DNA of 64,000 nt from the NCBI RefSeq assembly GCF_003332885.2, contig NZ_QOWJ01000018.1, positions 1-64,000 of the forward strand, in the 5' to 3' direction. Source of the stretch: Paracnuella aquatica. Lineage in GTDB: Bacteria > Bacteroidota > Bacteroidia > Chitinophagales > Chitinophagaceae. This document shows positions 8,704 through 18,292 of this stretch, piece by piece. Under the pieces are notes generated by a model. It made no database searches. It was given only the letters and a program-made list of their open reading frames with translations, and was not told the DNA's origin. Position 1 is the stretch's first letter. Each line of letters opens with the position of its first letter. The translations under genes and the position numbers were made by a program.

Positions 8704-8787
8704 GATTTTGGATTTCGGATATGGCACAGCAGAGGCGATTACAGCTGCACAGGTTCCGAAACCCGAAATCCCAAATCCGAAATCTAC
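8704..8787. repeat. Degenerate word-repeat hairpin (GGATTTCGGAT / CCGAAATC)
   Basis: GATTTTGGATTTCGGAT (8704-8720) is opposed by a run of CCGAAATC and CCAAATCC words at 8763-8786. The two sides can form an imperfect stem in the spacer just after the stop of the gene ending at 8787. The same words recur at 40390-40490 and 41165-41258. Confidence 0.6.
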
Positions 8788-9152
8788 TATTGTTTCCACA
8801 CCGCTACAATATCGGCAGTAGCAAGGTGCTGGTGGCTGTTTTCGGCGAAAGGCAACTCGATAGCCGGCTTTTTGCCCTGCTGCACCACTTTGGCATACAC
8901 GGCCCGCAGCGGCCCACTAGTAAACATAATTCGCTGTGCCGCCACACTGACGCGGTATTCGCCTATTTCTTCGGAAGTGGATATGCGGTAACGGTTGTCG
9001 TCCAGTAAAATAATATCGCCCCGCTCCCATTTACTGGTACCGGGTTTTACCGACGTTTCGTACCTGCCGGGCGGCAGGCCGCCGGATGTTTTTGGCTGCG
9101 CATTTGATTGCAGCAGCAAAAAAGTAAACAAAAAGAGTAAAAATGATTTCAA
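8787..9152 (-). CDS. Small secreted protein of unknown function
   Basis: If translation begins at the TTG at 9152, the 121-residue product has a clear signal peptide (LKSFLLFLFTFLLLQSNAQ) and then a basic, beta-rich mature part (GLPPGRYETSVKPGTSKWERGD and onward) ending in DIVAVWKQ. The frame stays open upstream to 9449, but that region overlaps another gene on the other strand and does not look coding. The start codon is the weak point. No family recognised. Confidence 0.6.
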   Translation of the reverse strand: MKSFLLFLFTFLLLQSNAQPKTSGGLPPGRYETSVKPGTSKWERGDIILLDDNRYRISTSEEIGEYRVSVAAQRIMFTSGPLRAVYAKVVQQGKKPAIELPFAENSHQHLATADIVAVWKQ

Positions 9153-9279
9153 AGGAGGCCTTTTGGTTAATATAATAAATATACAATTTAAAGCCGACAA
9201 TAGGCATGCCACAACGCTGCAGTAAGGCGTGGAGGCCAAAGCTGGCAGAAGATTTGAAGCGTATGGCAAAAAATCGGCT

Positions 9280-9537
9280 ATGAAAAAGCTTTGGATATTT
9301 GGCACGGCTTCATTGATACTGGCGGCCTGCGGCAACGACAATGCAGGCGCAGGCGATCGTACATACGATCTTAAAACGGTGCAGGATTCTGCAAATGCGC
9401 CATTGGGCAATAGCAGTGCAGACTCTACACCCACTACCAACAACAACATCTACAACCCCGATTCCACACCAGGCCAAGGCTCGGTGTATGATACCGGTAT
9501 GAACAGAAAAGTGCCCGGCCAACCGCCCCGGCAATAA
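9280..9537 (+). CDS. Small putative lipoprotein
   Basis: An 85-residue protein with a lipobox signal (MKKLWIFGTASLILAACG, cysteine at residue 17) followed by a low-complexity polar tail rich in Asn, Asp, Ser, Thr and Pro. The ATG at 9280 begins exactly at the signal peptide. It probably sits in an envelope membrane. The tail shows no fold, and no function is proposed. Confidence 0.72.
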   Translation: MKKLWIFGTASLILAACGNDNAGAGDRTYDLKTVQDSANAPLGNSSADSTPTTNNNIYNPDSTPGQGSVYDTGMNRKVPGQPPRQ

Positions 9538-9599
9538 ACAGGCGTAGGTAAAGCGCAACGTTTATTTTTTCAACAGATCAACCTATAAAACAAACAATA

Positions 9600-10175
9600 A
9601 TGGCAAGGAATATTTCCGGAAAAAAAGTGGCTATTCTAACAGAAAATGGATTTGAGCAAGTAGAACTGACCAGCCCATTGGAGGCGTTGAAAGCGGCAGG
9701 TGCCACGGTGCACATTGTATCGCCGCAAACCGAAAAAGTAAAAGCATGGGATAATGATCATTGGGGCATTGAAGTGCCGGTAGATGTACCGCTGCAGAAC
9801 GCGAAACCGGAAGATTACGATGCGCTGGTGATTCCCGGCGGCGTGATGAACCCCGATTTTATGCGGGCCAACAAAGCCTGCGTCCAGTTTGCACAACACT
9901 TTTTGGAACAGGGCAAACCGCTGGCCTCCATTTGCCACGGGCCGCAACTGTTGGTAGAAACCGGCATGATCAACGGCCGCCAAATGACTTCATATCCTTC
10001 GATTCAAACCGACCTGAAAAATGCCGGTGCTATTTGGTCGGATGAGGAAGTGGTGGTAGACAATGGCCTGGTTACCAGCCGCAGCCCCAAAGACCTCGAT
10101 GCATTTAACCGCAAAATGCTGGAAGAAATTGGCGAAGGCCAGCATGATACCACGGGACAGTTTACGACAGCATAA
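9600..10175 (+). CDS. DJ-1/PfpI family protein
   Basis: A 191-residue class I glutamine-amidotransferase-like protein of the PfpI/YhbO type. Characteristic parts are KVAILTENGFEQVELTSPLEALKAAG at the N-terminus, DYDALVIPGG in the middle and the nucleophile elbow SICHGPQLL with its cysteine near residue 107. The C-terminus keeps GLVTSRSPKDLDAFNRKMLEEI. Members act as stress-related chaperones, hydratases, deglycases or peptidases; the sequence does not decide among these. It is followed by a small stress-type hydrophilic gene on the same strand. Confidence 0.9.
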   Translation: MARNISGKKVAILTENGFEQVELTSPLEALKAAGATVHIVSPQTEKVKAWDNDHWGIEVPVDVPLQNAKPEDYDALVIPGGVMNPDFMRANKACVQFAQHFLEQGKPLASICHGPQLLVETGMINGRQMTSYPSIQTDLKNAGAIWSDEEVVVDNGLVTSRSPKDLDAFNRKMLEEIGEGQHDTTGQFTTA

Positions 10176-10179
10176 AAAC

Positions 10180-10275
10180 GTGAATGGTGCGTGGTGAATG
10201 GTAAATAAAAGGCTGGATACAACAACCAATCTCTTTTGCCAATTCACCATTCACCATTGCCCATTCACCCAATCA
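10180..10275. repeat. Word-repeat hairpin (GTGAATGG / CCATTCACC)
   Basis: GTGAATGG and GGTGAATGG words at 10181-10202 face several CCATTCACC words at 10242-10269. They form an imperfect inverted structure between the DJ-1/PfpI gene and the next gene. The same word family recurs at 29750-29830. Confidence 0.6.
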
Positions 10276-10292
10276 CCTTTAAACCTTATTTT

Positions 10293-10514
10293 ATGAGCAA
10301 CAGAGAACAACCCAATGTAAACCACCAAGACCATCCGCACCAGGAAGGCCAGCAAAACAATACGGCTACAACCGGCGATGGCGGCCAAAACCTCAACACC
10401 AATAACAATCAGCCGATGAGCAATATGCTCAATGAAGCGGAAGAACAAAGAGCAGGAAATAACAATCGGCAAAAAGACGAAAGCGATGTGCAGCAAGGCG
10501 AAAGAACGCCCTGA
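10293..10514 (+). CDS. Small hydrophilic, disordered protein
   Basis: Seventy-three residues, very rich in Asn, Gln, Glu, Asp and His, with no hydrophobic segment (starts MSNREQPNVNHQDHPHQEGQ, ends QQGERTP). Its composition resembles stress-induced, intrinsically disordered bacterial proteins. It is supported by a clean ATG and a strong terminator 28 bases after its stop. No family recognised. Confidence 0.6.
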   Translation: MSNREQPNVNHQDHPHQEGQQNNTATTGDGGQNLNTNNNQPMSNMLNEAEEQRAGNNNRQKDESDVQQGERTP

Positions 10515-10541
10515 TCTTTCCTTTTTGCGTAGCGCAATGCT

Positions 10542-10585
10542 AAAAACAAATGGTCCTGCTGATGTCAGCAGGACCATTTGTTTTT
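10542..10585. terminator. Strong bidirectional terminator
   Basis: A 20-bp perfect stem (10542-10561 with 10566-10585, core TGGTCCTGCTG) with a 4-base loop, bounded by A and T runs, lies between two convergent genes. It should end transcription from both sides. Confidence 0.92.
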
Positions 10586-10615
10586 TATAAAAAAAAGCTC
10601 AGTAAAAATGCTGTC

Positions 10616-11746
10616 TTACGCCATCATTTCGGCCATTGCAGGCACTTCCTGCTTTTGCTTCAGAATAGACTTTAAAAATGCTACTTCTGCAGGCACATAA
10701 GATTCGCCGTTGGACCGGAAGATATCGTGGAACCACAGTTCCGGCTCGTTGTTGTACGTAATCTGCCACGAATCCCATGGGCAATGTGTTTGCGATTTAC
10801 CTGCCACAAAACCCCAGTTGTAAGCACCCACGCCGTGCTTTTGCAACACCGGCAAAATATCCTGGAAGGTGCTGCCAAAAGGCCTTGCCATGTACTCGGT
10901 GCACATCATGGGTCGGTTGTAGCGCTTCAGGGTATTGATATGGCTTTCCATTACATCCTTATCGCGGTAGCAGTGGAAAGAAATAACGTCGGAATGCGAG
11001 AACATATAGTCATCGATGCGGGTAAGGCGGGCAGCTTCGCTCCAGTCTTCCTGCCAGGGGCCCATGGTAATGGGCTGCGACGGGTTGATGGCACGAACCC
11101 AGATGATGGATTTGCGCAGCAGCTCCCTTGACAGTTCGGCCTTGTGCTGGCTGTAATCCTGATCGTTGTACGACGCCAGGTTCATGTTGTCCGGCTCGTT
11201 GTACAAGTCCCAGATCAACACCCGCTCATCGTCTTTAAAATGGGTTACAATGCCCTCTACATAGCTTTGCAGCTCGTCGTAGCGGGTGGGGTCGTTCAGC
11301 ACATCGTAACCGGGGCACTGCACCCAACCCGAGTTGTGTACGTTGTGTTTGGGCTCGGGCTGCTTGCCCAGCACGGGGTATGGGTTCCAAACGGCATCGA
11401 ACAATACCAGCATGGTTTTGATGCCGTGTTTGTGGGCAATGCCCAAAAACAGGTCGATGCGCTCCAGGAAACCAGCAGGATCCTGCTGCCACAGCAGGTG
11501 GTGCAGAAATACCCGTACGGTATTGAAGCCGAGGTCTTCGGCCCAACCCAATTCTTTATCAATCAGGAACGGATCGAATGTATCGGATTGCCACATTTCA
11601 AGCTGGTTGATTGCGGTGTGCGGCACATAGTTGCAGCCCACCAGCCAGCCATGCTTTTGCGCCCATGCGGCGGCCTTTTCTTCAGACCATTTGTGAATGA
11701 GTTCCGGATCGTGTGCGGTAAGGGAAGGTGTTGTACTTGTTGCCAT
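10616..11746 (-). CDS. GH5-like (clan A) glycoside hydrolase
   Basis: A 376-residue (beta/alpha)8 enzyme of the cellulase/xylanase-like type. The acid/base glutamate is in IWDLYNEPDN (about residue 190) and the probable nucleophile in MMCTEYMARP (about residue 282). WQSDTFDPFLIDKELGWAEDLGFNTVRVFLHH near the N-terminus is typical for clan GH-A. There is no signal peptide, unlike many secreted relatives, so as read the enzyme would be cytoplasmic. The substrate is not clear from sequence. It is transcribed alone and ends at the strong terminator at 10542-10585. Confidence 0.82.
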   Translation of the reverse strand: MATSTTPSLTAHDPELIHKWSEEKAAAWAQKHGWLVGCNYVPHTAINQLEMWQSDTFDPFLIDKELGWAEDLGFNTVRVFLHHLLWQQDPAGFLERIDLFLGIAHKHGIKTMLVLFDAVWNPYPVLGKQPEPKHNVHNSGWVQCPGYDVLNDPTRYDELQSYVEGIVTHFKDDERVLIWDLYNEPDNMNLASYNDQDYSQHKAELSRELLRKSIIWVRAINPSQPITMGPWQEDWSEAARLTRIDDYMFSHSDVISFHCYRDKDVMESHINTLKRYNRPMMCTEYMARPFGSTFQDILPVLQKHGVGAYNWGFVAGKSQTHCPWDSWQITYNNEPELWFHDIFRSNGESYVPAEVAFLKSILKQKQEVPAMAEMMA

Positions 11747-11978
11747 AGCCAGGATGATTGGAAACTGGGTGTTTTTCAGTTTTGTTTATGACTCAAAATA
11801 AGCTCATAAGTCATATTACAACCTCCTTAAATAGTGTTAAGGTGTCAATTAATCGGTGAAGCGCCGAAAAGAGCGGACGAGGAGGAAAAATCAACGACGA
11901 AGCTGCCGCATTTTACCGTAAAAGATGCAGTAAAAATGGGTAGGAATAGTAAGCGTCCATCAAAGGCGCCAAAAAGCG

Positions 11979-12003
11979 AAAACCCTTGCTGAATAAGGGT
12001 TTT
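11979..12003 (-). terminator. Terminator after the GAF-domain gene
   Basis: AAAACCCTT (11979-11987) pairs perfectly with AAGGGTTTT (11995-12003) across a 7-base loop, 36 bases downstream of the minus-strand stop at 12040. The rest of the spacer 11747-12039 shows no gene. Confidence 0.75.
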
Positions 12004-12039
12004 CACTGTTGCGAGGCATATTTTATGTAGTTAAACTTA

Positions 12040-14415
12040 TTACTGCGGGGCAGGCACTTCCAGGCGCTGCGCAACGGCCTCTTTTTGCCCGTTGCTGTCC
12101 TGGTTAAAGATCACATCCACCCGCAAAGCCTTCAGCCCGCTGATGCCTTGTGTGTCTTCCAGTTCCAGGTGCTCCAGTTGTTCGCCCAGCAGGCCTTCGT
12201 GTTGCAAAAACTGCACGTATTCTTCGTACTCCTGCAGCTCTTTTTGTTGCGAGTAAACAATGGCCACTTTACCGGGTTGTGTCAGGCGTTCTTCACTGTC
12301 TTTCAGGTGTACTTTATCGATCCGTTTTTTGATGATCTCGTAGCGGATATTGTAGGCTCCGTCCACGTCGAACTTGCGTTCCTTGCGCCTGAATGAAATA
12401 GACAGCGGAATGGAATGCGCCAAAATAAGCTGCGTGGTTTGCAACGGCATGGGCAGACGTTTTTCCAACGCATGGCTCAGGCGGGCCGCACGGGCCAACA
12501 GCGTAAGCTGCCACAGCTTCAGGTTGCGTACATATATTTCATCGAACGGCGCATTGGGCGCCAGGCTTTGCCCCACGTAAATATTGAACTCAATGCCATC
12601 GGTGATGTAGCGTTCAAAATAGTGCGGGTACACCTGTTGTGCGTTCTTTTGCTCTGCATCCATAAAGCGGTCGAGCATATCGTTGATGCGGGTAATGCTG
12701 TCCTCGTATTTTTTGCGGTGATGGTACACCATGCCGCGCTGTGTATCGAGGAGGGCAAAATATGCGTCGATCTGTTTTTGCAGGTCGGGGCGTGTTTCGT
12801 GCAAGTGGCGAAACAGGTTGTGCAGTTCGCCTTGCAGAAAATCGCAGATCACCAGTTCATCATCCGACAGCAACGTATCGGAAGTGTTGGCGAGGTATTG
12901 CTCCACTTTAAACTGTATTTCGCGCAGCAGCGGAAACGGCGATTGTTGCGCAGCAATTTCCAGCACATTGCTGGCCTGCGTCAGCTGTTCCATCAGGTCG
13001 AGCTGGATGGAATGGGTGCGCTCCAGCGATGAATTGCGTACATCAATAGAACCGTACAGCGGGTACACATTTTCAAACATAATGGACTGCATCTTCACCG
13101 AATCCTGCGCCTGCTGGCGTTGGAGGTAGTTAAATGCCGCCTCGGTAAATTTCCACGCCACAGCCGGTTGTATGGCGGTAAAATGTTCCTTGATGGTTTT
13201 ATCTATTTGCAGCTCCAGGTTTTCGGCATGTTTGTCCAGCGCCAGCGCAAACAACTGGATGGCGGGCTGCAGCCTTTTGAGGTGTTCAAACCGCAACGTG
13301 CCGGGTTCGGTAGAAACCAGTTCCAAAAGCCCGATCAGTTCGCCATCATCGCATTTGAGCGGGCAAAGTACCAGGCTGCGGGCACCGGCCTCGTAATAAG
13401 CCTGCAACAGCCCGCCGCCATTATTTTCCACTACAAACTGGCTGTACAAAACCGGCTGATCCGCATTGCGAAACATATTGCCTGCCAGCCGGCTAAAACG
13501 TGCCGCTTTATCGGCCTCGGCGCCATTGCGCAGCAACAGGCTGTGGCTGAAATAAGTTTCTGCAAACAGGGAAAAATCGTTCATCCGGAAAAACGGCGTG
13601 ATGCCCACCTCGATGGAAGGCAGTCCAACCAGCGTTCGCACATGCTCGCCAAAACCTGCATACACGGTGCCGTCGGCGGCTGCGTTGATGTTAAGCAGCG
13701 AATTTTTAATGGCTGCAATTACTTCTTCCCCGGTTACATCAGCCACTTCAATGACCACTAACCCTTCAAATTGGAAATGCTCCAGGGGCAATATGGTCCG
13801 TAGTTCTTCAACATCCAGCGCCCTTTGCGCCGAAATATTTTTGGGCAATGCAAAATTCTTATCGGCCAGTTGCACCGATACAAAACCTGCATTGAGTTTT
13901 AACTCCAAATAGCGGGTCAGGCCTGTTTCGCTATCGGGTATGGTGTGCACCGATGAAGCAACCGCGGGAATTTGCTGGTTGTAAAAGCGGCGCAGGATAA
14001 GATTATAAGCCAGCTGCATGGAAGAGCGGCCAATGGTTTCATTGGCCTCGGTGCCGGAAACGTTGATGCTGTCGGTGCTGCCCGGCAGAAATATGGCGCG
14101 GAATGGCTCGGAGGCATACACCACCTGGTTGTGAAACGGGTACGAAACGGCATAAATACCTTCCTGCTCGCCGGTGGCGGGCGGAAAAAGCGAAGCCAGT
14201 ACCGAGTTGAGCAATGTTTCGTGTTCGGCCAGGGCCGCCGTATCGGCCGTGGGGTGTTCCAATTGGGGCACGGCGTCCAGTTCCTGCAACAGGTGTTCGT
14301 ATAGTTTTCGGGTACCCGGCTTGCCATCGGCCACCATTTTTCGCAGGGCCGCCACAAGTGGCTGCAAGGAAAAAAGGCTGTTTATGCCGGCGTGTTTTCG
14401 GGAAATTACATTCAT
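12040..14415 (-). CDS. Large GAF-domain protein of unknown function
   Basis: A 791-residue cytoplasmic protein without signal peptide or membrane segment. Residues about 235-395 look like a GAF domain (MFRNADQPVLYSQFVVENNGGGLLQAYYEAG, then LVLCPLKCDDGELIGLLELV). The first 230 residues form an unknown alpha/beta region. The last 400 are mostly helical (FNYLQRQQAQDSVKMQSIMF and onward) with no kinase, HD, GGDEF or helix-turn-helix motif. It may be a ligand-sensing scaffold, but no output domain is visible. It is a single gene flanked by a terminator downstream and nth upstream. Confidence 0.8.
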   Translation of the reverse strand: MNVISRKHAGINSLFSLQPLVAALRKMVADGKPGTRKLYEHLLQELDAVPQLEHPTADTAALAEHETLLNSVLASLFPPATGEQEGIYAVSYPFHNQVVYASEPFRAIFLPGSTDSINVSGTEANETIGRSSMQLAYNLILRRFYNQQIPAVASSVHTIPDSETGLTRYLELKLNAGFVSVQLADKNFALPKNISAQRALDVEELRTILPLEHFQFEGLVVIEVADVTGEEVIAAIKNSLLNINAAADGTVYAGFGEHVRTLVGLPSIEVGITPFFRMNDFSLFAETYFSHSLLLRNGAEADKAARFSRLAGNMFRNADQPVLYSQFVVENNGGGLLQAYYEAGARSLVLCPLKCDDGELIGLLELVSTEPGTLRFEHLKRLQPAIQLFALALDKHAENLELQIDKTIKEHFTAIQPAVAWKFTEAAFNYLQRQQAQDSVKMQSIMFENVYPLYGSIDVRNSSLERTHSIQLDLMEQLTQASNVLEIAAQQSPFPLLREIQFKVEQYLANTSDTLLSDDELVICDFLQGELHNLFRHLHETRPDLQKQIDAYFALLDTQRGMVYHHRKKYEDSITRINDMLDRFMDAEQKNAQQVYPHYFERYITDGIEFNIYVGQSLAPNAPFDEIYVRNLKLWQLTLLARAARLSHALEKRLPMPLQTTQLILAHSIPLSISFRRKERKFDVDGAYNIRYEIIKKRIDKVHLKDSEERLTQPGKVAIVYSQQKELQEYEEYVQFLQHEGLLGEQLEHLELEDTQGISGLKALRVDVIFNQDSNGQKEAVAQRLEVPAPQ

Positions 14416-14543
14416 ATAAATGGCGTGCAGCAGTTTTGACTACATTTTGCCAGATATATACAATCAACCTCTGCGCCAAAGAATGGCATTGACCGCCGCC
14501 CACACCTCCATTTGGCCGGAAAACAATTAAAAAAAGGAGAAAT

Positions 14544-15221
14544 TTAAGCAACGGGGATAATGCCCAGTGCTTCTTTGTCCTGCCGGGTAAGCTTGCTGAA
14601 AAATTTGCAAGCAGGCTTCAGGCCACATTCGGCACATTTGGGCTTGCGGGCCACGCAGGTGTAGCGGCCGTGCAGGATGATCCAATGGTGGAATTTGGGC
14701 ACCAGCTCTTTAAGCACGTATTTGATGAGCTGCAGCTCGGTTTGCAATGGATTTTTTGCACCTACGGTCAGGCCCAGCCGTGCCGACACCCGGAACACAT
14801 GGGTATCGACCGCCATATTGGGTTGCCCATCCACCACGGAGGTGATGACATTGGCGGTTTTACGGCCTACGCCGGGCAGTTGTACCAATTCTTCTACAGT
14901 CATCGGTATTTCGCCGCCAAAGTCTTCAGTTACTTTTTTGGCCATGCCCAGCAGGTGACGCGTCTTATTGCCGGGAAAAGAAATGCTTTTCACCAACGCA
15001 AAAACGTCGTCGTATTCGGCTTGGTAAAGGTGTTTGATATCGGGGTAGTGCCGGAACAGCTCGGGGGTGTGCATGTTCACCCGCTTGTCGGTGCATTGTG
15101 CCGAGAGAATTACGGCTACCAGTAACTGGTAGGTGTTTTCGAAATTCAATTCTGTTTCGGCTTCCGGCTTGAATGTTTGGAAATAACCGATCACAAACTG
15201 GAAGCGGTCCTTACGCGTCAT
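14544..15221 (-). CDS. nth: Endonuclease III
   Basis: A bifunctional DNA glycosylase/AP lyase of base-excision repair that removes oxidised pyrimidines. All key elements are present in the 225 residues: the helix-hairpin-helix LPGVGRKTANVI with catalytic Lys121, Asp139 in AVDTHVFRVS, and the [4Fe-4S] ligands Cys190, Cys197, Cys200 and Cys206 in the C-x6-C-x2-C-x5-C spacing. Length is normal. It lies upstream of the GAF-domain gene on the same strand. Confidence 0.96.
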   Translation of the reverse strand: MTRKDRFQFVIGYFQTFKPEAETELNFENTYQLLVAVILSAQCTDKRVNMHTPELFRHYPDIKHLYQAEYDDVFALVKSISFPGNKTRHLLGMAKKVTEDFGGEIPMTVEELVQLPGVGRKTANVITSVVDGQPNMAVDTHVFRVSARLGLTVGAKNPLQTELQLIKYVLKELVPKFHHWIILHGRYTCVARKPKCAECGLKPACKFFSKLTRQDKEALGIIPVA

Positions 15222-15234
15222 GCGGCAAATTAGT

Positions 15235-15318
15235 GTAATAGTTCAAAGTCTGCAGTTCTGAGTTCAAAGTCAGCGATATTTTTTACTGCTAACTCCGAAC
15301 TATAAACTCCAGACTAAT
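15235..15318. repeat. Word-repeat hairpin (AGTTCAAAGTC / GAACTATAAACTCC)
   Basis: AGTTCAAAGTCTGCAGTTCTGAGTTCAAAGTC (in 15240-15271) is followed by AACTCCGAACTATAAACTCCAGACT (15291-15315). These are loosely complementary repeated words forming a degenerate hairpin in the spacer between two minus-strand genes. Confidence 0.5.
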
Positions 15319-15544
15319 GACTCACTTTCTCGCCGGTCGCCGCATATTTCAGCACATTGAGTACCACTTCGGTGCGGGGCGTTTCTACAAGGGCGTCGAG
15401 GCGTGTTTTAGAGGTTTGCAACACGGCCAGTTTTTCGCGCAGCGTCCAGTCGGACTGCAAAGCCAGCTCAATGGCTGCGGTTTGTTCAGGGGTAGTTTCT
15501 TTGTACAGGTAAAGCAGCAAATCTTCAGGGGTAAAAAGGCTCAT
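15314..15544 (-). CDS. Small anti-sigma-like helical protein
   Basis: Seventy-six residues, soluble and helical. The first half (PEDLLLYLYKETTPEQTAAIELALQ) resembles the N-terminal module of the membrane anti-sigma protein at 38611-39720 (EELFLMYVDNELTPQERSQVEAF). The resemblance is in the hydrophobic/acidic pattern and the TP-x-x-x run. It lacks a membrane anchor and a zinc motif. A role binding a sigma factor is an inference from this resemblance. No sigma factor gene is adjacent. Confidence 0.65.
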   Translation of the reverse strand: MSLFTPEDLLLYLYKETTPEQTAAIELALQSDWTLREKLAVLQTSKTRLDALVETPRTEVVLNVLKYAATGEKVSH

Positions 15545-15669
15545 AATTGTGTGACAGTATCCGGAATGGGGTACGAATTGATAAAGAATAATGTTCCGTC
15601 CGCATTTTAAAACGAGCCCTGTTCTATTTTATTGCACCGGCGCTGCCGCGTAACTTTTTTGAGTATTGG

Positions 15670-15984
15670 TTAATCCGTTTCGCTGTTTTCCGGCGCCACG
15701 ATCAGGAACACGTCTTCGTTGTCACGCTTCATTCCGTAGCGTTCCCGCGCATATTTTTCAATGGCGGCCGGGTTGTTCTGCAGGTCTTCCAGCACTTTGC
15801 GTTCGGTGATAATCTGGTCGTTATAATATTGTTTGCTCCGCTCCAGTGCCCGCAACTCCATGCGGCGTTCGCGTTGGGTAAACAGGTCGTTGCGATCGAA
15901 AAACACCAGCCATACGGTAAAAGCCACACCGGTGAGCAGGTATTTGTTGTAAACAAATGAGGGTATGTTGGAGATGAATTTCAT
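15670..15984 (-). CDS. FtsB/DivIC-family septum formation protein
   Basis: A 104-residue bitopic protein. One membrane segment near the N-terminus (YLLTGVAFTVWLVFF) is followed by a coiled coil (RERRMELRALERSKQYYNDQI...RKVLEDLQ) and the family-like AIEKYARERYGMKRDNEDVFLIV. It probably belongs to the division septum FtsBL-type complex. The start is ATG 15984; the upstream open frame falls in a word-repeat region. It sits directly downstream of eno on the same strand, a common association for this family. Confidence 0.85.
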   Translation of the reverse strand: MKFISNIPSFVYNKYLLTGVAFTVWLVFFDRNDLFTQRERRMELRALERSKQYYNDQIITERKVLEDLQNNPAAIEKYARERYGMKRDNEDVFLIVAPENSETD

Positions 15985-15997
15985 GGAACGTTGAAAG

Positions 15998-16147
15998 ATA
16001 AGTTGGCAGTTGGTAGTTGACAGTAAAACAGCCGACACGTGCAAACATCCAACAATTTTTAGATTGGGCATAAAAAAACAGTTGGCAGTTGAAAAGTTGC
16101 AGCAAAAAGCTGTTCCCTATCAACTACCAACTGTCATCTATCAACTA
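15998..16147. repeat. Word-repeat hairpin (AGTTGGCAGTTGGTAGTTGACAG)
   Basis: AGTTGGCAGTTGG and TAGTTGACAG words at 15999-16022 and 16079-16096 face CAACTACCAACTGTC and ATCAACTAG at 16120-16147. They form a long imperfect inverted structure between the FtsB-like gene and eno. Similar words occur at 43455-43502 and 44464-44495. Confidence 0.65.
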
Positions 16148-16150
16148 GTC

Positions 16151-17506
<1,356 letters not shown>

Positions 17507-17597
17507 TCATCAACAACAAGTGTTTTAATTATCAAGTCATCCATTCCGCTCATGTGCCGGCAAAGCCGGTGTGCAAAGAAAAGGATTTGGGTGCGGA

Positions 17598-18044
17598 TTA
17601 GCGTATCCACAAAAAAGATAATATCCCGTTTTCTTCAATGGGGCCGAACTCGTGCCGGTCGGAGGTAACGACCGTGGCGTTTTGGGTTTCGGCCAGGGCC
17701 AATACAAAAGCGTCGGCAAAAGAGATTTTGTGCGCCACCTTGTATTTGCTCAGGGTTTGTATAAATGTAATGTCGAGGTCATAACTCACTGCAACTTGTA
17801 AAGCTTCCAGTGCAGCCAAAGCATCATCAGCTTTTTCTTTCCCCGATGAGCGAAGAACATCATAATATACCTCGGCAAGGGTGACGCGGTGTACAAACAA
17901 ATGCACCGTCCCTTTTTCCGCCTGGTGCAGCAGCATGGCAACCCGGTCAGAACCGGCCTCACGCCGTATCAGCGCAATCAGGCTACATGCATCTAAAACA
18001 TAGCTTGCTCCTTCTGCAGCATTGTGCTCCATCGGGTTGCTCAT
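17598..18044 (-). CDS. PIN-domain toxin of a VapBC-like pair
   Basis: A 148-residue PIN-domain ribonuclease-type protein. The acidic residues expected for metal binding are present: VLDACSLIAL (Asp), TLAEVYYD (Glu), SFADAFVLALAE (Asp) and VVTSDRHEF (Asp). Its ATG overlaps the stop of the upstream gene by four bases (ATGA), the typical translational coupling of toxin-antitoxin pairs. The expected activity is cleavage of specific RNAs when not bound by the antitoxin. Confidence 0.85.
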   Translation of the reverse strand: MSNPMEHNAAEGASYVLDACSLIALIRREAGSDRVAMLLHQAEKGTVHLFVHRVTLAEVYYDVLRSSGKEKADDALAALEALQVAVSYDLDITFIQTLSKYKVAHKISFADAFVLALAETQNATVVTSDRHEFGPIEENGILSFLWIR

Positions 18045-18271
18045 TTGTCCAGTTCTTTTTCTTCTTGTTTGCGCATTGCAAACGCATCACTTGAGGAAAG
18101 GCCGTCTGACAGTAAGCCCCATGCCCTTTCGATGGCATCGGAATATTTTACTTCGCTGCCTGCTTCTGCTTGCAGTTTATCCAACATCGACACCACCTTC
18201 GGCAACTGCTCATCGGGCAAACGATGTACCTTTTGCAAGATCTCTTCCTCGTATTTTTTCCGTGCTTCCAT
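18041..18271 (-). CDS. Putative antitoxin partner of the PIN toxin
   Basis: Seventy-six residues, highly charged and helical (MEARKKYEEEILQKVHRLPDEQLPKVVSMLDKLQ), ending in a charged tail. Such length and position fit an antitoxin. No AbrB, ribbon-helix-helix or Phd fold is obvious; the ILQKVHRLPDEQLPKVVSML stretch resembles small antitoxins found before PIN genes. It precedes and overlaps the toxin gene by four bases. Function is inferred from context. Confidence 0.75.
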   Translation of the reverse strand: MEARKKYEEEILQKVHRLPDEQLPKVVSMLDKLQAEAGSEVKYSDAIERAWGLLSDGLSSSDAFAMRKQEEKELDK

Positions 18272-18292
18272 ACGGTGTGCTTTTTTCCAAAT

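Noticed and set aside
8787-9449. The longer 220-codon version of the secreted protein gene
   Set aside because: Its first 99 codons overlap the lipoprotein gene on the other strand, and the signal peptide begins only at codon 100.
12415-13032. Open frames opposite the GAF-domain gene
   Set aside because: They show no family motif and overlap a long continuous gene on the minus strand.
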